Source: Pleurostoma richardsiae | Taxonomy: Eukaryota; Ascomycota; Sordariomycetes; Calosphaeriales; Pleurostomataceae | Length of the DNA: 64,000 nt | Assembly (NCBI GenBank): GCA_030052745.1 | Contig: JANBVO010000038.1 | Coordinates: 186,001-250,000 of the forward strand | Direction: 5' to 3' | Shown here: one piece after another, positions 1-12,130 of the stretch | How the letters are laid out: each line of letters starts with the position of its first letter | Numbering within the stretch: position 1 is the stretch's first letter | Translations under genes and position numbers: made by a program | Notes under the pieces: generated by a model | What the model was told of the DNA's origin: nothing | The model's database searches: none | What the model saw: the letters and a program-made list of their open reading frames with translations, nothing else

Positions 1-542
1 TCACGAGCTTCGATTTCTTTCAAAGCGAGCCCCGCTACCTCTTCGCGAGAGTCTGGACATGCACTGACCTCGACTCCGACTCCAGGATCCAGGAGCGCCT
101 CCTCCACTCCCTCCACGCCGACTCCTCCAACTGGCCCACCACCGTGCAGACCCACGCGCTCTCTCTCCTCCGCTCCGGTGAGGCCAACACCTTCCCCGAG
201 CTGCTCAGCCGCGTCCTCGACGACGTCCGGCAGCAGACCTCCCTCGCGCCCCAGCCCCAGACAGCGTCATCGTCATCGACGGAGGGGGCCAACAACAGCA
301 CCAGCACAAACGGGACGGCGGGGGCGGGGGCGACCGACTCGCCGCAGGTCAACGGCAACAACAGGAAGACCAACGGCGCGGATCACAGCCACCACCCGCG
401 GCCCGGCGAGGCGACGAACCTGAGCGGGCCAGCGACGGCGGGCAGCCTGGTGCTGCCGCGGGCGGTGGTGGAGGAGGCGCTGAAGGTCACGAGGGAGGCG
501 CTGGAGATGGTGTGCGAGATCGAGGAGAACGGGGCGACCTGA
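1..542 (+). CDS. 3' end of an unidentified protein gene (partial)
   Basis: An open frame runs from the window edge (first full codon at base 3) to a TGA at 540-542, giving about 179 C-terminal residues; the 5' part lies outside the window. The first 80 residues look like a folded, conserved domain with aromatic and charged residues (for example FDFFQSEPRYLFARVW). A low-complexity linker rich in Ser, Asn, Thr and Gly follows, and then a short helix-prone tail ending EALEMVCEIEENGAT. I do not recognise the family. A plausible poly(A) signal AATAAA sits at 571-576. The gene converges on CDC48. It is real coding sequence by its length, third-position GC bias and structured N-terminal part; the function is unknown. 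Confidence 0.6.
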   Translation, partial: TSFDFFQSEPRYLFARVWTCTDLDSDSRIQERLLHSLHADSSNWPTTVQTHALSLLRSGEANTFPELLSRVLDDVRQQTSLAPQPQTASSSSTEGANNSTSTNGTAGAGATDSPQVNGNNRKTNGADHSHHPRPGEATNLSGPATAGSLVLPRAVVEEALKVTREALEMVCEIEENGAT

Positions 543-1589
543 GTTTTCCTCGGGCTGCCGCCGCCTTGCGAATAAAAAGGGGACGACAATCAAGAGACCC
601 GGTGCTGGGGACGAGGCGGCGTTGATTCTCTTTAGGAGAGAAGGGGGCCTGAGAGCAGGGCAGGCGTGGTCGAGCTGCCAGATTGGCACGGTGATGAGCA
701 GAGAGGAGGTCAGAGAAGCGGATGCTGCCCTCTCGCTGCGAGGGAGACATTACATGTAACCAGTCCGCCCACAGTGGACGGGACAATACTCTGCAATATG
801 CCCAAGGGCAGGTGGATACCGAGACAGGTCCTTACGGCCTCTTGGAGAATGGCGATTGACGGCGGAGGACAACGAGGCCCATAGTAGGATGAGGCCCTTT
901 TTTGCCCTCTGCAACTGGCTTTTCCCTTCTGTACATAACACACGCGCCAGATGATGACAGGGAATGAGGCAACTGGGATACCGGCGGCGCACCTGACCAC
1001 GGCTGATTCATAGAGGTCGATACCTTCGTTCCACAGTGTCCATGATCATCTGGTGCTTGCTTTCGCGTTCATCGTGTGAAGACGAGGGCTAATTTCGTCA
1101 ACCGATAACTCGAATACGTACCATAGATCTAACCTCTACTCCAAGCGGGAATGCCTAGAAGGACATATTCAGTTCAGTCTTCACAGATTGCACATCGGAC
1201 CCCAGTATCACAAGTGGTATCACCATTTCAAGAGGCCGAGCATATTGGAAAATATAAGAATCAATTTAAGAGGAATCTATCGTGACGCCCAAATCGCAGT
1301 TTGGTGCAATTATCATGAGGCAGCAAATTCCAGAGCAAGACATCGCGCGAGATGCCCAAGTCATTGCTCTAGTTCCGTCCCTGCGTCCAGTGTCACCGGC
1401 CTGTAGTAGCAACTAACCAGCGAGAAAAAGGGGACAGGCGACGGATGCTTTCGGCCGTCAACCCTATGAGCCACACCTCCTTCATGTCAATGGCCCCGCC
1501 CCTGTCGTGTCTTCGCCCCCGACGCCGATGCCGACGGAGTTATTAAAGGAAAGCTAAAATACAGGTGTTCCGATCTACGACTTGGGTAC
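543..1589. other. intergenic, convergent 3' ends
   Basis: This is the 3' flank shared by the partial plus-strand gene and the minus-strand CDC48. AATAAA at 571-576 may serve the plus-strand gene. I see no conserved ORF, tRNA or repeat here; the short open frames lack coding character. Confidence 0.5.
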
Positions 1590-4346
<2,757 letters not shown>

Positions 4347-5299
4347 CTTGACGGGTTCCCAAGGGGTGAGGTGTGGGCTGGATGGAGGTTGAATGTGGAG
4401 ATGAGAGATGACCGAGGACAGATCTCGCGAGGTGGAGAGCTGGAGAGGCAGGTGTGGTTGTGTTGGGGAAGAAGTCTGCCTCCGCCGAAGAGAGGGAGGG
4501 GAAATCTCTTTAAAACGCAGAACCTGCTTCGGTAAGAAAGAGAGACGCGGATGGAAGATGGAGAAAGTGGCAGCTTCTCCGTTCCTGGTTGATGCTTTGT
4601 ACGGGTGGTAGAGTTTCGGAGGATGCTGGGAGAGCCAGAGGCGGGAGGCGGCATCATTCACTAGGCGACCACTCGGATGACGATTAACTCGGCGGAAAAA
4701 CTACGGGGCGAGGCCAGCCCCACCGATGACAGGCTCAACAAGCTCTCAAGGTGGCCCAAATGTGGCCCAAGCTTCTGCTGGTGTGCCACCGTGGCAGCCG
4801 TGGCACCGACTTGGAAGCTTCCAATGCTTTCCACCGCCGCTGCTGACTGATTTCAAAGGAGAGGAAGAGGCCAACTCGCCTCTGTTTGCCCTGCACGCAA
4901 GTCGCCTTCACAGCTCGACCAGCTTCAGGAGCCTTGTCAGCCTGTCAGCCTATCATCAGCCTTACTACAGGGAGCTCATTTCGAAGTCCGATGGCCCTCC
5001 AATGCTCCAGGGCGGCGGCTGGTTCTCATAAACTGTCCTCCAGCTGGCCAATCCAGCACTTCAGGCCAACCAAATACTCCGTCAGGAAATCATGCACACC
5101 GATACATGCAACAACATGCAACAACATGCGACCAGGAGTGAAGCAAAAGACGGGCTCTTTTCGAAATTTCTAACCTTCCTATGATAACTCCATACACCGA
5201 TCGATCGTTGCCCGAGACCATGCCCATTCCAACGCAGCGCACGACAGTCAACCTGGAATAACATGAATCCCCAAACCAGCCCGCCGGTACCAATCGACA
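4347..5299 (-). promoter_or_regulatory. CDC48 upstream region
   Basis: About 950 bp between CDC48 and the small gene upstream on the same strand. It holds a direct repeat GTGGCCCAA at 4751-4759 and 4762-4770, and an inverted repeat GTGCCAC/GTGGCAC at 4783-4789 and 4800-4806 with a 10-bp spacer. Both are candidates for factor binding, but this is inference from symmetry. I looked for the yeast proteasome element GGTGGCAAA and found no exact copy. Around 5104-5128 ACATGCA is repeated in short tandem. Confidence 0.3.
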
Positions 5300-5749
5300 T
5301 CAAGAAGCAAAAGCGCGGTTTCTCAAAACCTCCTGCTTGGACAGGGGCCACGTCGCTATCTTGGGTCTGACTCCGAGATAGGTGCCGTTGGCGTTGAACA
5401 TGGGTACGAAGTCTCTGCTACCGCCAAGTGTCGGCAGGAGATTGGCGTGGCTCTGCAGAAGCTCCTGGCTAACAATGCCGATGCCCGACCGGGGGCTTGC
5501 TGTCGCGATACGTTCGTATCGGTTGATCGTCTCCAACCAGCTCTCTCGTAGCCAAGAGATCGGCGGGTAGAGGTTATGCGAGGCTAGACGCGAGATGCTT
5601 GTCGTGTGTGACTCGCGGCTATTGGTGACATGTTAGCATCGCCATCCTTGATTCGAGGAGCGCACTGTCACTTACTTGTCAGCTGGAGTCGCTGAAGAGG
5701 CTGCATCGGAGCCGCGCTCCGGGACCAGTGACGACGGGGTCCGAGCCAT
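5300..5749 (-). CDS. small hypothetical protein, two exons
   Basis: Complement join of 5300-5618 and 5676-5749, encoding 130 residues. The start ATG (5747-5749) begins MARTPSSLVPERGSDAASS. The 57-nt intron has a GTAAGT donor and an AATAG acceptor, and splicing keeps the frame into the 3' exon. The N-terminal 30 residues are Ser/Ala-rich and look disordered. The rest looks like a compact domain with motifs NLYPPISWLRESW, SPRSGIGIVSQELL and GSRDFVPMFNANGTYLG. There is no signal peptide or membrane segment. I do not recognise the family. The clean splice and the aromatic-rich 3' exon suggest a real conserved gene, but an additional 3' exon cannot be excluded. Confidence 0.55.
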
Positions 5750-8313
5750 GTGGCGGGTGACAATGCGATCCGGGCCGCTTGATTATTTTGTGATACTAGA
5801 TACCGCAAGTAATGGCGCTGTGCGATTTGAGAGACCTGTTACTATGGTACGATGAAGCTGGAGATATACCTAATGTGTGCCATTACGCTCCTTATATGCA
5901 TCTCATCACCAGCACAGCATGGCTCCCTCCTTCTCCCAAAACCCTCACCTGCGACAGTGTTTGTAACATCGAGAAGCAGTATCTATCACAATGACCTCAC
6001 AGCTGAATGGCTGCAGAGCACAATACCACGCTTGATTCTACCGGCCTCCCTCCATCTCCCCCTTCACAGTCCCGATCTGGATAGGCGCAGAGGCCAGCTG
6101 GGTGGCTGAAGAGCATGAGCCTCCTCCGGCGCTTATGTCTGACCAACCAGGACAGGCCCTCGTTCGCTATGTGTGAGACCGTAGTTCCAGAACGGGCTCT
6201 ACCTCCCTCGCAGGTCTAGGCCGGTGCAACAAATTGCTGCAACTTCTAGAGCACCATATTCTACGATATCCGGCAGTGGATGGTGGTGGAGCAGCAGCTC
6301 AGAGCCTCCTCTGCCAGCCTTACCAAGCCACGGTCGCTCGGGAAGAACGCAGGTCTGTTCCTATTCGGTATGCTTCAGTGATATCAACGGAGCAGTGTGT
6401 TGTTTGTGGCTAGCTAGTCTAATAGCAGCTTAGAGGAGGCTATATGAGTTCTGGTAACCGCGGGACGGCTGCATCAGAGTCATGGTCTGCCACAATGCAT
6501 GCTGCGCTCCCCATGAATTGCCGTACAGCCCATCGAGAAGACGCCAGATGAGACGCAGTTGGCGATGGCACGTTCCATGTGCTTTGATGCTTTGATGAGA
6601 GGTTCTATCTGCTAGCTTCGGTAATCAAATTATCGTTGACGCTTTCTAGAGCTCAACGAAACCGTACCCCAGTTTGGTCTCCTTGCTGGCATGCTGTCTT
6701 CAGGAGGCGATCACCAGTCGTCTTTCTCCCCACGGACAAGAGGATTGGAGAATGTGTGATGCATATCTCACAAAATGAAGCAGCATCTATCACGGTTAGG
6801 ATCGCCTCAAGGGAGTGAAATGTGAGAGCCGAGCGACACACAAGTATCGACAAGCAGGGAGGGCGCCAGAGCGTCTTTACCTCATCCGCGCTCTCCGCGC
6901 TCGCCTCTTCTGTCTTTCTATTATTATCCATTTGGAATTTTGGGGGCGATGACACAGTAACTTTTCCGGATAGACCGACTTACTTTACTCCAGCGACATG
7001 CCTGGCCCCCAACGGCCTCCCGCAACGGTCTCCTACAACGGGGGAGAGGGCTGCGCGCTTGAAGTCAGCAGAAGCTTTTGTACTGTCTCCGGGCTACAAA
7101 CATTCTTATGGCCTATTTATTTCCCGGTGTCACGTTGCAGTAGTATGACAAGCACTCTCTACAGCACAAGCCATCATCTCTGTATCTTGAGTGTCTCCCC
7201 TCCCATCATCAACGACAAGTCGGAATTCCACCAATTCTCATACAAATCCCATACCAATTCTGACAGGTTCTGTCGGTGTGTGGCTTTGGTGAGTTTATCC
7301 TGCTATATCTACTGGCTCTGAACATACACGAAGGCTGAGGTGGTTACCCGTCAGGTATGGCAACCCTCTCGGGAAGCTGCTTTGTAATGAAAATTGACAG
7401 ATGTATTTCCGACCGTAACGCGACGCTGGAGACCCTCTAACTCTTCCTGGAGCACGAATTTGGGACTGGATAAGTATTCCTACGCTGTCAAAATATAGCG
7501 TCTGAGAGCCGTATCTATGGTATCGAGAACTGTGTTCATGTATAAACGTCTTGCACAGAGGAAGGGACTTCGTCCCCGTGATTTCTTGCACTCCGGCTTC
7601 AATATCGTATGCTACAGCCTGGAATGGGTTTCCGATGGCTGGTTTTCTCTATGGGCACCAGGATAGGCTCAAACTGTCTGTAGACATTGTGAAGGTAGGG
7701 TTATTGTATGACGAGCAAGTTGGAATGCTATCACACGCCATTGGTCAGGTTCAAGATGGCGACATGACTGCAGCCCCCTTCGGATGTTCCCGCTCAGACG
7801 CCGGACGCCGGATTGGTTACCTCGTTGACTACGTGCTGCCGTCGATGGCGCCTAACGCGTACTTCATCGCCGGTCTGTAAAGCAAGAGCCTCACCATCTT
7901 TGGAGACAGAACAGTGCGATGTGCGCTTTTCGTCGGGAGATATTCCTGTGCTGCGCCCGCCCATGCCCTGAGACCACAGGGCTGACAACGGGCATAAGAA
8001 CCCGAAAGGTAAGGAAGGATCTAAAGCCAGATCTAGATTCCAACCTGACAGGTACATCCATCAGTAGGTTTGCTGCTGCAATTTCTGTCAAGAGCAGGCA
8101 AATGCTTTGACCTGAAAGGTTATCATGGTTCATCCGCTTGCTTCCTGCCAAGCCGGGGCCCCGCGCCGGACGAGTCCTGCAAATCGGCCATTTTGAGCTT
8201 TTCAGCTCCATCAACCACTTTCAACTCTATCCCGTACCTACTGCCGTGCCCTCATTTTTGCCTCATTCCGTTCTGTTTGTGGCGATTTGTCTTTCAGCGC
8301 ACCAACCACCAAG
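5750..8313. other. long intergenic region
   Basis: About 2.6 kb with only short frames of no coding character. Base composition is closer to 50% GC than in the flanking genes. No tRNA, tandem repeat or recognisable transposon remnant was seen. The last 100 bp before 8314 is pyrimidine-rich and probably holds the core promoter and 5' leader of the MAPEG gene. Confidence 0.45.
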
Positions 8314-8907
8314 ATGGCGTCCATTTTCGATCTCTCCAAGCCTACGCTCTCCTTCTATTCAGTGGGTGTCAAACGACAAGTGATATAGAATCGAAACGGG
8401 TGGCATTTACTGACACCAAAAGCAGGTTCCTGTCGCGTTCCTTCTCATTATGGTCCCGCATAGCTACGCCACTTCGCTGGCAGGCAAGGCATACGACTTG
8501 GCCAACCCGCGGATGATCGAGGAGTTCGCTGCCAAAGACGAGAAGATAGATAAGGTCGTACGTGCCACCTGCACCCGCTTGAACCGTAGCCGCGGCATGA
8601 CGCCCACTCACCATCCTCCCAGACCCTCCGCCGCATTAGACGCGCCAATGCCGCCCAGGATAACGGCTTCGAGTCCCTGGGCATGTATGCTGGGGGCATC
8701 GTCGCCGCCAACGCCGCCGGAGTGCTTCCCGCGACGGTCAACTCCCTCGCGCTTGCGTACCTTGCTGTCCGGGTGGTCTACAATTTCGTATACGTTATCC
8801 TCCAGGACAATCGAAAGTTCGCGCCGCTGAGGAGCCTGATGTGGATTACGAGCGTCGGCATCATGTTTGCGTTGTGGATCAAGGCAGGCAATGCTGCGGC
8901 ATTGTAG
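8314..8907 (+). CDS. MAPEG-family membrane protein (microsomal glutathione S-transferase-like)
   Basis: Join of 8314-8361, 8426-8557 and 8623-8907, encoding 154 residues, the usual MAPEG size. The protein starts MASIFDLSKPTLSFYS and has about four hydrophobic helices: near 14-31, then about 78-100, 103-122 and 130-150. The family signature of Arg, Asn and Glu on the second helix is visible as RRANAAQDNGFESLGMYA. Fungal members are uncharacterised integral membrane proteins of the eicosanoid/glutathione-metabolism superfamily, so the family is clear but the substrate is not. Both introns are about 64-65 nt with GTGGGT and GTACGT donors and CAG acceptors. The gene stands alone, with long intergenic DNA on both sides. 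Confidence 0.82.
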
Positions 8908-9876
8908 GTAGGGGAGCAGCGTATCCCGCTACGGTCCTTCGGAGGAGGGCACCGTTCCATGTTCCGCCAGCCGGACGGCGATCGGCGTCGGTTATAGATC
9001 TTGTCCCATGGGAAGGCACGGCTAGATCGTCGCCGCTGTTTGAGGAGTGACCCGAATATGTTTGCAGTGTGTGTGCTACATCAGGATCTGTACCTAGGTA
9101 CATACTAGGTACCTCAAGGGCCTTACCTTATATGCCATCTGGGAAGGTGCCATGAGAAGATACCTCCCCATCAAGCTGTTCACAAGAAGTGCCTTCGCAA
9201 CCAAGCATGAGTTACCTTAGGTAGATAAGGTACCTCCCTACCTGACCTTATGTCGCGCCTTCCTCTCCTGGCATCAAAGACCACAGGGAAGTCTCCCTCT
9301 GGGGGAACAAGGCAAGTATCATGAACCGCACCTCCCTTGAGTGAGCATGGAAGTGTCCACTGCCGAGTTAACAGGGGAGGTGATGGGCCGGCGGGCATGT
9401 ACTCAGGGGTCACCCTCACCTGCACATCAGATAACGAAGGTACAGAAGAAAGATCACCAAAGCTCACTTCCGCGCTCAACCTTCCTTCTCTTCCTCCTTT
9501 CTTTCTCGTATTCCTCACCAGTTTGCTCTTCCTCCTTTGCGTAACAACTCAATTACCGAAGGCAAACTTCCAGCCCTCGCCAGAAGCTGGTGTCCCTCGC
9601 AACCTCTCTCAATTCCCTGCCCAGCGGAGCTTTCCTTTCTGCAGTACATCCTTTATACAGTCTCTCTGCCTGTAATTCTTTTTATCTGCTTGATCCTTCA
9701 ATCCGGCAGTATCATCATAGTCACAATCTCAAGACTAGCGAATTCAATTGGGTCTTTCTTCCTCGCTTCTCATCCTCTCTAGTAGGTAAGGTACACCTAG
9801 GAGGTCCTACTTTAACCAGTGGCATCGGCTCACTCTTCCTCTCAGGAAACCTCGAACGACAGGCACGTCCTTCGAC
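8908..9876. other. intergenic region with ACCTAGGT-like repeats
   Basis: Between 9090 and 9240 the sequence repeatedly shows GGTACCT, TACCTAGGTA and ACCTTAGGTAG variants, a patch of a short palindromic motif also seen in other intergenic regions of this window. From about 9470 to 9720 the strand is pyrimidine-rich, which fits a promoter and 5' leader for the secreted protein at 9877. Confidence 0.5.
9090..9236. repeat. patch of degenerate ACCTAGGT/GGTACC motif
   Basis: Short overlapping copies such as GTACCTAGGTACATACTAGG, then TACCTTAGGTAGATAAGG about 110 bp on. The unit is a near-palindrome (ACCTAGGT). Similar patches occur at about 14754-14783, 15097-15120, 18940-18995, 19375-19407, 38822-38890 and 51840-51852, all outside genes. 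Seen directly; origin unknown. Confidence 0.55.
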
Positions 9877-10968
9877 ATGAAGCTCCTTGTGCTGGTGCTT
9901 GGCTTCGCCGTCACGGCTGCCATGGGTGGCTGGACTGTGGCTCCTTATGGCCATGCGTCCAAGTCGGTCAGCACGACGTTGTCCCCAGCTGCTTTTGGCA
10001 ACTCTACTACGTCCATTGCTGCAACTTCGATGGCCTCAAGTTCCTCGTCGGGCATCGCCACTACACCTTCTGTCACCACGCACTTCTCTGCGGCTGCTTC
10101 TCCGTCGGCCGCTGCTCTTTCCCCCTCAAGGAACTCAACTACTCTCCCATCGTCGACCGCATTGTCTCCCGCCCCTACTGTCGCGGGTTCAAGTTTTCCT
10201 CCGCCCTCTTCCATCTCGGCTTCTTCTACCGTATCTTCCCCTGGTTCTACTTCCACCTCGGTCAGTACTTTCGCCTCCGCCGATGCTATTTCTGCTACGC
10301 GCAGTACTTCACCAGCCGGCACTACTACTATCCCTCTCACTTCGTCTCCGGCTGCCTCCTCCACATCGGGTACACCCTCACCTCCGGCGGTGTCCTCTTC
10401 TAGAATCGCGTCCTCGTCTGCAGCTACCTCATCTGCTACCACTTCGTCTTCTACACCTGCATCTTCCTCTCCATCTACGGCCTCCTCCCAGGCTTTGCCA
10501 TCATCCGAAAGTACTCAGAACCCTGAGGTTACTTCCCGATCTGCTGCTGCGGCTTCATCTATAGTATCTTCAACTCCTTCTGCAGCTACATCTTCATCTG
10601 CAGCTACGTCCTCGTCTGTCGTTACATCCTCGGCCGCGGTCACCTCTTCCTTTGCGACTAATTCTTCTCCTGCGGCCCTGTCCGCAGCCGCAACAAGCAC
10701 GCTGCCTGCCTCGGTCACCCTCACAGTGAGGTGTGATAATGCGTACTGCTCAGCAGGCACCTCCTACTGTATCTACTGGGCTGGTGTCACCGGCTGGGAT
10801 CCCAGCAGGGGTCCTGTTCCTGGAGAGACCGTGACCACCCTCGGTTCCTGCTCGATCTCTGCCATCTCAGCTAATACTACTGTACCGCTCCATCGCGTGG
10901 TAGTCACCCCTGCGCCAAGCACGTTCTCTACATCTATTGCCACGAAACGAGTCGAATCCGGAGCTTAG
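9877..10968 (+). CDS. secreted Ser/Thr-rich mucin-like protein with C-terminal Cys module
   Basis: A single exon of 363 residues. It begins with a clear signal peptide (MKLLVLVLGFAVTAAMGGW). Residues about 30-280 are almost entirely Ser, Thr, Ala and Pro, with short ATSSSAAT-like repeats, a typical heavily O-mannosylated stalk. Near residues 285-326 lies a compact four-Cys module (CDNAYC, SYCIYWAG, PVPGETVTTLGSC), which from memory resembles modules in uncharacterised secreted ascomycete proteins. The tail is again Ser/Thr-rich and ends KRVESGA without a hydrophobic GPI-type end, so it is more likely wall-associated or secreted than GPI-anchored. Other long open frames across this segment come from its biased composition. 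Likely roles are cell surface or host interaction, by inference only. Confidence 0.75.
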   Translation: MKLLVLVLGFAVTAAMGGWTVAPYGHASKSVSTTLSPAAFGNSTTSIAATSMASSSSSGIATTPSVTTHFSAAASPSAAALSPSRNSTTLPSSTALSPAPTVAGSSFPPPSSISASSTVSSPGSTSTSVSTFASADAISATRSTSPAGTTTIPLTSSPAASSTSGTPSPPAVSSSRIASSSAATSSATTSSSTPASSSPSTASSQALPSSESTQNPEVTSRSAAAASSIVSSTPSAATSSSAATSSSVVTSSAAVTSSFATNSSPAALSAAATSTLPASVTLTVRCDNAYCSAGTSYCIYWAGVTGWDPSRGPVPGETVTTLGSCSISAISANTTVPLHRVVVTPAPSTFSTSIATKRVESGA

Positions 10969-12130
10969 ACCAGCTGTCCTCCAGAGATGTCGACCAGCAA
11001 AGCAGGTAGGCTGTTAGGTGTATTACTGAGATCTGTTCAGGAGCTGACAGGCATGCAGTCCTCATCTACAACGCGAGAATGTTTTGTTTGCTCTGCACCG
11101 ACCCCTTCAAGATATTGGAGGAGGTTCTCATGGAATATGACAACATTATCTTCAGCTATGACCCGAGCTAAAGTACAATGGGATTAGAAGAAAGGCTAGG
11201 TCACCACATGCCTTGCCTGATCGACGGTGTCATTTACATGCCGCCAGGCATTTGCAAGTGGACTATAAAGGTCGCTTCTCAGACCGTGCTAGAGATGTTA
11301 TTCATAATAGTCAAATCACGCCCATTAGACCCAATCATAATATACACTGTCCAGTTCATGTCACGCCTTCCCCCACGATCCCCGAGTGCTAATTGAACAG
11401 ACGAGAGCATTTTATTTTGCTCCCTGCTTGACATATCGTAAAAGGCGAGGCGGTATTCACCGAACCTGCGTAAAATAGGCCCCCCAGGGATACATTGGAG
11501 CGACAAGATCTGGATTGGACCAGGTCACTTACAGGAGGTCTCTTTATCCGTCTCGCTGTTTCTTGCCAATAGCTCCCTACTGCACCGCGAGATGGGACGA
11601 CACTACAGGAAAACAGAGTCACGGATACCGAGGTCGGATGACTGACCAGGTGTCAGGAACAATGGGAGATAATCGTATATACTGCTACACTGTTTGTTCA
11701 ACTTCCTGGCTTGGAACTATCGTAGTCCCCGGCGCAACGAGGTTGCCCATTGCTTCCATATCCGGGAGACGGCATCCCACGCACAGGACAACTGATCTGA
11801 CAAGGGTAATTCCGTTCTCGGTTCTCCGTGTTCCATATTCCGTACCCCATATTCCGACGAGCAGGCCGAGCAAGGCCCCTCCGAATGCAAAGGGTATCTG
11901 TACAAAGCTCGCCATGCACGGGTGAAAAGCGAAGAGCTCAGAGCTCAGTAAAAGCGACCGAGATCGGGCACAGAGAGGGGGCATCTGCCTCCCCCAAAGC
12001 AGGTGCCTGGACCCAAGGACATCTCACAACGCAGACATTCCATGCGAACCCCCCGACGCCCAACAAGCCCAAGACCCAAAGAGGAAAAAAAGAAGGGGAG
12101 ACAGACAGACGCAAGAGGAGCATGATGTGA
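10969..12130. other. intergenic, convergent 3' ends
   Basis: About 1.16 kb between the secreted protein (plus) and the DUF4211 gene (minus). A short ACAGACAGAC tract lies near 12099-12111. No supported gene or RNA was seen. Confidence 0.45.

Noticed and set aside
9819-10403. 194- and 225-codon frames overlapping the mucin-like gene
   Set aside because: They arise from the biased TCN/ACN codons read in other phases and lack a signal peptide or conserved blocks.
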